Below are positions 39,747 to 43,833 of a stretch of 43,833 bases of DNA, one piece after another. Within the stretch, counting starts at the first letter, position 1. Every line of letters begins with the position of its first letter. Source of the stretch: Acidimicrobiia bacterium. Its GTDB lineage: Bacteria > Acidobacteriota > Vicinamibacteria > Vicinamibacterales > UBA2999. The stretch lies in contig VFZG01000032.1 of the NCBI GenBank assembly GCA_016871275.1, positions 1 to 43,833 of the forward strand, read 5' to 3'. The notes under the pieces were generated by a model. It made no database searches. It was not told the origin of the DNA and saw nothing but the letters and a program-made list of their open reading frames with translations. The translations under genes were made by a program, and so were the position numbers.

Positions 39747-41572
39747 CCGATGCCGAACTCGACGATCGTCTGGCCGAGCTGAGCGTCCGGCAAGGGCAGT
39801 TGAGCGCGGCGACGATCGAGCGCGCGCAAACGTTTCAACGCTCCCGCAAGTCGACGCTGGCCGGCGCGATCGCCACGCTGAAGTTGCTCCCGACCGACGT
39901 CCTGCGCGGCATGCTCGAGGAAATCACCGGATCACGCGGCGTCGACCCGTCGCTGATGACGGTCTATCCCGACTTCGTCGCGCGCGTCAGCCAGCTGCTC
40001 CCCGCGTCGCTGGTCGCCCGCCTGCTGGTGTTTCCCGCGCAGATGGAAGCCAACGCGCTGCATGTCTGCATGTTGAACCCGACCGACGGCTGGACGGTCC
40101 GCGCGCTCGAGGCCGTCTCCGGCTGCCGGGTGTTCCCGATGGTCGCTCACGAAGTCGCGGTCATCGCCGCGCTGACGGAACACTATGCGGCATTTCTGCC
40201 GGAGGCGACGTTTCGCTACGACCCGGAGGGCGGCGAGGCGCGCGCGGAAGAGGCGTATCGGAAGCTGCTGGCCACGCCATTCCAGGAATACACCGAGCCT
40301 GCGATCGGCCTGGTGAACCGCAATCGTGACCTGGTGGCGCGCGGTGGCTCGGCGCTGCTCGATCTGATCCGCGATCCGATCATCATCCGCGTGGTGCAGC
40401 AGTTGTTGTGCCGCGCCATCGAGACCGGCGCCAGCGACCTGCACGTCGAGCCGTCGGAACATGAGCTGCGGGTGCGCGCGCGCATCGACGGCAGCTTGCG
40501 GGTGCTCGAGCGCTTCCCGGCGTCGATGTCGCTGCCGGTAACGGCGCGCCTGAAGGCGATGGCGGAGGTGCCGGTGGCCGGCGCCGCAGAACCGATCGAT
40601 TCGCACATTGGCTACAGCCTGGTGTGGGGCCGCACCGTGGACTTGCGGTTTTCGCTCGTGCCCGCGGTGACCGGCGAAAAGATCGTCCTGCGCGTGCTCG
40701 AACGGACGCGCGCGCGGCGCAATCTCAAAGATCTCGGCGTCGACGAGCACACCTACAAGAGTCTCGTGGAGGCCTGCGACTTGCCGAACGGCCTGATCCT
40801 GGTCACCGGACCCACCGGCAGCGGCAAGAGCTCGACGCTCTATTCGTTGCTCGACCGGCTGAACGGCGACGACTTGTCCGTGCTGACCGCGGAAGATCCG
40901 GTGGAGTCGCGGATGGACGGCGTGACGCAAGTGCAGTGTCAGCCAGGCACCGCCATGACCTTCGCCAACGTACTGCGGAGCTTCTTGCGGCAGGATCCCG
41001 ACGTCATGATGGTCGGCGAGGTCCGCGATGCCGAAACCGCGGACATTGCGCTCAAGGCGGCGTTGACCGGACACCTCGTGCTGTCGACGCTGCATACCAA
41101 CGACGCGCCCGGCGCGGTGCTGCGGCTCCTCAACATGGATCTCGAACCGTTCATCGTCGCATCGTCGCTGCGGCTGATCCTGGCGCAGCGGCTGGTCCGG
41201 CGGTTGTGCGCGGAGTGCAAGGCCGTCGATGACGCGATGACCGATCGCGTGGCCGCGCTGGCGGCAAACGACGACGTGACGGTGCCGGACCCGGCAGCGG
41301 CGCGCGTCTACAAGGCGGTCGGCTGTGCGCAGTGCGGCAACAGCGGTTATCGCGGGCGCACTGGCATTCACGAAGTGTTACGGGTGACGCCGGCGATCGA
41401 GCACCTGATCCTCGCGCGCGCTGACGCACCGGCGATTCGCGTCGCGGCGCGGCGCGACGGCATGAACACCCTTCGCCAGGCCGCCTGGCGCAAGGCGCTG
41501 GCCGGCGAGACGTCGCTGGCGGAGGTCTTCGACCACACCATCGCGCACGAGCCGGCGCAGCCCGGGGCGTAA
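39743..41572 (+). CDS. GspE/PilB-type secretion ATPase (609 aa)
   Basis: Type II secretion/type IV pilus assembly ATPase, distinct from CpaF. N-terminal MshEN-like part (1 to about 150), then the N2 domain with ASDLHVEPSEHELRVRARIDG. Walker A is GPTGSGKS (356-363), Asp box TAEDPVE, Walker B MMVGEVRDAETAD and His box TGHLVLSTLHTNDA. The zinc-type cysteines are C489/C492 and C528/C531 (CAQCGNSGYRGR). The GTG start at 39743 overlaps the FHA gene stop. A PilB-like motor inside a Tad locus that already has CpaF is unusual; no PilC-like or major type IVa pilin gene is adjacent. Confidence 0.9.
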   Translation: MTDAELDDRLAELSVRQGQLSAATIERAQTFQRSRKSTLAGAIATLKLLPTDVLRGMLEEITGSRGVDPSLMTVYPDFVARVSQLLPASLVARLLVFPAQMEANALHVCMLNPTDGWTVRALEAVSGCRVFPMVAHEVAVIAALTEHYAAFLPEATFRYDPEGGEARAEEAYRKLLATPFQEYTEPAIGLVNRNRDLVARGGSALLDLIRDPIIIRVVQQLLCRAIETGASDLHVEPSEHELRVRARIDGSLRVLERFPASMSLPVTARLKAMAEVPVAGAAEPIDSHIGYSLVWGRTVDLRFSLVPAVTGEKIVLRVLERTRARRNLKDLGVDEHTYKSLVEACDLPNGLILVTGPTGSGKSSTLYSLLDRLNGDDLSVLTAEDPVESRMDGVTQVQCQPGTAMTFANVLRSFLRQDPDVMMVGEVRDAETADIALKAALTGHLVLSTLHTNDAPGAVLRLLNMDLEPFIVASSLRLILAQRLVRRLCAECKAVDDAMTDRVAALAANDDVTVPDPAAARVYKAVGCAQCGNSGYRGRTGIHEVLRVTPAIEHLILARADAPAIRVAARRDGMNTLRQAAWRKALAGETSLAEVFDHTIAHEPAQPGA

Positions 41573-41581
41573 GGACGGAAG

Positions 41582-42397
41582 ATGGACGACAGCACTCGCC
41601 GCATCGCGCAGCCGCTGCCGTTGATTCCCCCGCAGCCGATTGCCGCGTTCGGCGTCTCTGAGTGCGGACCGGTGCGCACGATTAATGAAGACTCGTTTGG
41701 TTACGATCTCGACCTTAGCCTGTTCGTGGTGGCAGACGGCATGGGTGGTCACGCCGCGGGAGAGATAGCGTCGCGGCTCGCCGTCGAAACCATCTTGTCC
41801 TTCGTCGCGCGCTCGCGGGAGGACGAGGCGCTGACCGCATCGGCGGACTACGATACGTCGCTGTCGCTGGAGGTGAATCGCCTGCGCATGGCGCTGCTCC
41901 TCGCCAACGCGCGGATCAATCGCGCCGGCGCCAGTCACGAGGATTACCAGGGAATGGGCGCGACGGTCGTCGCCGTGCTGGTCACGGGATCGAGCCTGGT
42001 CGTGGCGCATGCCGGCGACAGCCGCGTCTACGAACACTACGACGGGCGACTGACGCAACTGACCAGGGACGATTCCATGATCGAGCTGTTGAAGGAGATG
42101 AACACGCCGGCGGACGCGAACGACCCAAAGGTCGGCCGTAATGTCGTGACCAACGTGCTCGGTGTCGAGGAGGGAGTTGTGGTCCACACGGCGGAGTGGC
42201 CGCGCCAGCCCGGCAGGAGATTGATGCTCTGTACCGACGGCGTGCATGGCGTGCTGGACGAGGGTCGTATCGGTGGTATTTTGGCGAGTCGCGATGAGCC
42301 CCGGCAACACGCCGAGCGTCTCGTCAGCGAAGCGATTGCGGCGGGCGGCCGTGATAACGCCACGGCGCTGGTCGTGGCAGAGGGAGAGGCGATGTGA
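41582..42397 (+). CDS. PP2C-family Ser/Thr phosphatase (271 aa)
   Basis: Metal-dependent protein phosphatase (PrpC/Stp1 type) that removes phosphate from Ser/Thr. All core motifs are present: VRTINEDSFG (N35-D37), VVADGMGGHAAGE (D52), GMGATVVAVL, HAGDSRVY, CTDGVHGVL and GGRDNATALVV, supplying the metal-binding aspartates. It has no membrane segment and is of typical length. It starts ten bases after the PilB-like ATPase gene. The natural substrates would be the phospho-proteins bound by the three FHA neighbours; the matching kinase is not in the window. Confidence 0.9.
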   Translation: MDDSTRRIAQPLPLIPPQPIAAFGVSECGPVRTINEDSFGYDLDLSLFVVADGMGGHAAGEIASRLAVETILSFVARSREDEALTASADYDTSLSLEVNRLRMALLLANARINRAGASHEDYQGMGATVVAVLVTGSSLVVAHAGDSRVYEHYDGRLTQLTRDDSMIELLKEMNTPADANDPKVGRNVVTNVLGVEEGVVVHTAEWPRQPGRRLMLCTDGVHGVLDEGRIGGILASRDEPRQHAERLVSEAIAAGGRDNATALVVAEGEAM

Positions 42398-42960
42398 AGG
42401 TGGCAATGACGAGCCTGTTCCGGCTGCGGCGGCGCGATCTGCTGGTCACCCTGCTGGCGCCGATGGCGGCCTCGAGCGTGGTGATCGCGCAATCGGTCAA
42501 GCCCGTGCGCGCGGTGCCGGTTTCGACGACGCATTTTCGGATCGATGTGCCGGAAAAAGACTGGCACCTCCTGCCCGCGGGCCTGAATACGCTGGGCAGC
42601 GTCGCGCACAAAGACGGCGCCGCGGCGATCATCATCGAACACGAGCTGCTGCAAATCGCCCTGACGCCGGACGAGGTCGGCACGACCTTCCTCGAACTCG
42701 AGCTGGCGACGATCAAGGAGCGCGAAACCACGGGCAGCGGTTTTTCGTCGCGCATCGATCCGTCCGGACGCCGCCGCGCGATCGTCGAATTCCAGCGGCG
42801 CGGCCGCGCGGGCGCCGAGCAGGTGCGGGAGTTCGTCGTGGTGGAAGGCAAGCATTTCTATCGATTGGTGTGCGTCGCACCGGCGAGCCAGTTCAGCCAG
42901 TATGCGCCGATCTTTCAGTCCGTGTGCGACTCGTTCACGCCGCTTGATTCGCCGGCCTGA
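42394..42960 (+). CDS. Exported hypothetical protein (188 aa)
   Basis: The family is not recognised. The N-terminus (FRLRRRDLLVTLLAPMAASSVVIA) is a signal peptide with a twin-arginine-like RRRD. The mature domain of about 150 residues is alpha/beta-like (HFRIDVPEKDWHLLPAG, IIIEHELLQIAL, FYRLVCVAPASQFSQYAPIFQSVCDSF) and recalls small PsbP/DUF1795-like lipoprotein domains. The GTG start at 42394 overlaps the phosphatase stop (GTGA); ATG at 42406 is an alternative. Tight coupling suggests a role with the phosphatase or the pilus. Confidence 0.65.
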   Translation: MKVAMTSLFRLRRRDLLVTLLAPMAASSVVIAQSVKPVRAVPVSTTHFRIDVPEKDWHLLPAGLNTLGSVAHKDGAAAIIIEHELLQIALTPDEVGTTFLELELATIKERETTGSGFSSRIDPSGRRRAIVEFQRRGRAGAEQVREFVVVEGKHFYRLVCVAPASQFSQYAPIFQSVCDSFTPLDSPA

Positions 42961-42989
42961 CGGAGCGCGCCGATGATGGCTGCCACTGA

Positions 42990-43355
42990 ATGCGCCACGC
43001 GCGCCTGCTGACGGAAGACCGGCGCGAGCTGGCGCGTCTCGAACTGGCCGAGACCGTGCTCGATCGCGCGCGTGGCCTGCTTGGGCGATCGTCGCTGCCC
43101 GCGGGCCAGGCTATGTGGCTGGCGCCATGCCGCTCAATCCATACCATTGGTATGCGCTTCGCGATCGATGTCGCGTTCCTTGATCGTAATGCGCGCGTGC
43201 TCACCATCCGCGAACAGCTGCCGCCGTTTCGATTGACGTGGGGAGGATGGCGGGCGACGGGTGTCCTCGAGTTCGCGGCCGGCGAGATCGCCCGGTTGAG
43301 CATTACCCACGGCCAGCAACTCCTGATGGCGGTGGATGCTGACTCCGAACGCTAG
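42990..43355 (+). CDS. DUF192 family protein (121 aa)
   Basis: Small DUF192-type protein. ARGLLGRSSLPAGQAMWLAP, CRSIHTIGMRFAIDVAFLD and a late VLEFAAGEIARLSI follow the family pattern, in which a GLM-like turn, an H-T-x-x-M core and a terminal E-x-x-A-G-x-x helix are conserved. The family's function is not established. There is no clear signal peptide, unlike many homologues. It lies 29 bases after the exported protein and is the last gene of the pilus transcript direction. No terminator was identified in the 97 bases that follow. Confidence 0.8.
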   Translation: MRHARLLTEDRRELARLELAETVLDRARGLLGRSSLPAGQAMWLAPCRSIHTIGMRFAIDVAFLDRNARVLTIREQLPPFRLTWGGWRATGVLEFAAGEIARLSITHGQQLLMAVDADSER

Positions 43356-43452
43356 CGTGGCCTCACTCGCCCTCGCGCGAAGACGACCAGCGGCGTGCAC
43401 GTGCGGCGGTCGCCCGATCCGAGCAGAGCGCCTCCGCTCCACGGCTAGCGGC

Positions 43453-43833
43453 TTAACCCCATTTCCCACTTGAGTTGCCGTACCCCATATGGGCGAAGAA
43501 CTGACAACAATGATTGGGTGTCACGACGTGCCGCGCAGCGCGGGCCACCCGACGAAGAGCGGCGGCCGAGCGAGGCGCGTGGGCGCGAATACGTCGCTTG
43601 ACCAACGCCCAGACCGGCTCGATCGGATTGAAATCATGCGAGTAGGGTGGCAAGTAGCGCACGGTGGCGCCCCGCTGTTCGATGAGGGCCCGGACCTCCG
43701 GGGCCTTATGCGCGGCGAGATTGTCCAACAGCACGATGTCGCGACGACGGAGCCGCGGCGCGAGGCCGCGCCGAACCCACTCGATGAAGCGCGCTTTGGT
43801 CATGGCACGCCACTTCGTGCTCAGCGTCACCCA
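43453..43833 (-). CDS. IS630-family transposase, C-terminal part (cut by the window edge)
   Basis: DDE-type transposase of the IS630/Tc1-like group. RRDIVLLDNLAAHKAPEVRAL contains the second catalytic aspartate. LPPYSHDFNPIEPVWALVKRRI holds the third acidic residue, in the pattern DxxAxH...PPYSPxxNPIE with H in place of the usual P after S. The frame is open to the end of the window, so the 5' part and the first aspartate lie beyond 43833. The stop is TAA at 43453-43455. The element end is probably near 43440-43452 but its terminal repeat could not be confirmed. Confidence 0.88.
   Translation of the reverse strand, partial: WVTLSTKWRAMTKARFIEWVRRGLAPRLRRRDIVLLDNLAAHKAPEVRALIEQRGATVRYLPPYSHDFNPIEPVWALVKRRIRAHAPRSAAALRRVARAARHVVTPNHCCQFFAHMGYGNSSGKWG

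Noticed and set aside
39932-41371. 479-codon minus-strand open frame
   Set aside because: Mirror of the GspE/PilB-type ATPase, with no start signal or motif.
43350-43452. Inverted GCTAGC-containing sequences flanking the gap before the IS630 gene, as IS terminal repeats
   Set aside because: The arms (near 43351 and 43443) match only loosely and do not enclose the transposase, so they cannot be its two ends.
1-43833. CRISPR array
   Set aside because: No regularly spaced direct repeats were seen anywhere; the only clear tandem repeat is the two-copy 69-bp unit in the secretin gene.
1-43833. Prophage or classical defence system
   Set aside because: No capsid, terminase, integrase module, restriction enzyme or known anti-phage cassette was recognised. 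The MoxR-VWA-MetK operon was considered as a defence system, but the SAM riboswitch points to metabolic control.

Overview
The window is GC-rich bacterial chromosome. The large TonB-dependent receptor with an N-terminal carboxypeptidase-like domain, the Tad-type pilus locus rich in FHA proteins, and several lipoproteins of the DUF4399 and cupredoxin type fit an Acidobacteriota genome (Vicinamibacteria-like). This is an inference from gene content only; no 16S gene is present.

Layout. 1-560: 3' end of an IS481-like transposase with end repeats, a tRNA-Ser(GGA) gene with encoded CCA, and a minus-strand terminator. 565-3865 (minus): a small membrane protein and a 974-residue TonB-dependent receptor. 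3866-4677: non-coding, with a decayed calcium-binding-repeat gene. 4678-13209 (minus): a tight five-gene operon (GNAT-aminotransferase fusion, amidohydrolase, aldehyde dehydrogenase, Tat-exported spermidine dehydrogenase-like flavoprotein, APC permease) that reads as a polyamine/GABA catabolic pathway. A second, lipoprotein amidohydrolase diverges from it (13295-15022). 15164-16723 (minus): a DUF4399 lipoprotein, a cupredoxin-like lipoprotein and a small secreted protein.

16744-21209 (plus) is the most unusual part. A good sigma70-type promoter and a clear SAM-I (S-box) riboswitch, whose closing stem lies next to the first start codon and its Shine-Dalgarno sequence, precede four overlapping genes: a MoxR-like AAA+ ATPase, an unrecognised 154-residue protein, a HExxH metallopeptidase-like/VWA protein (DUF2201 type) and a divergent, shortened S-adenosylmethionine synthetase. 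A SAM-sensing leader controlling a MoxR-VWA pair together with a MetK paralogue is the best candidate for an undescribed system.

21230-24130 is a graveyard of truncated genes (aldolase, flavin monooxygenase, alpha/beta hydrolase, transposase, paralogous membrane proteins). A recurring short motif marks several fragment edges.

24154-43355 is a Tad/Flp pilus locus. It holds a prepilin peptidase, a broken spermidine-synthase-like gene, three Flp-like pilins, three TadE/TadG-like proteins, CpaB, a secretin with an exact 69-bp internal duplication, a CpaE-CpaF fusion ATPase, TadB, a further pilin, TadC, three FHA proteins, a GspE/PilB-type ATPase, a PP2C phosphatase and two small proteins. Many of these genes overlap at ATGA/GTGA junctions, so they are probably co-translated. 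The FHA proteins plus PP2C imply phospho-threonine control of the pilus, but no kinase is encoded here. The window ends inside an IS630-like transposase.
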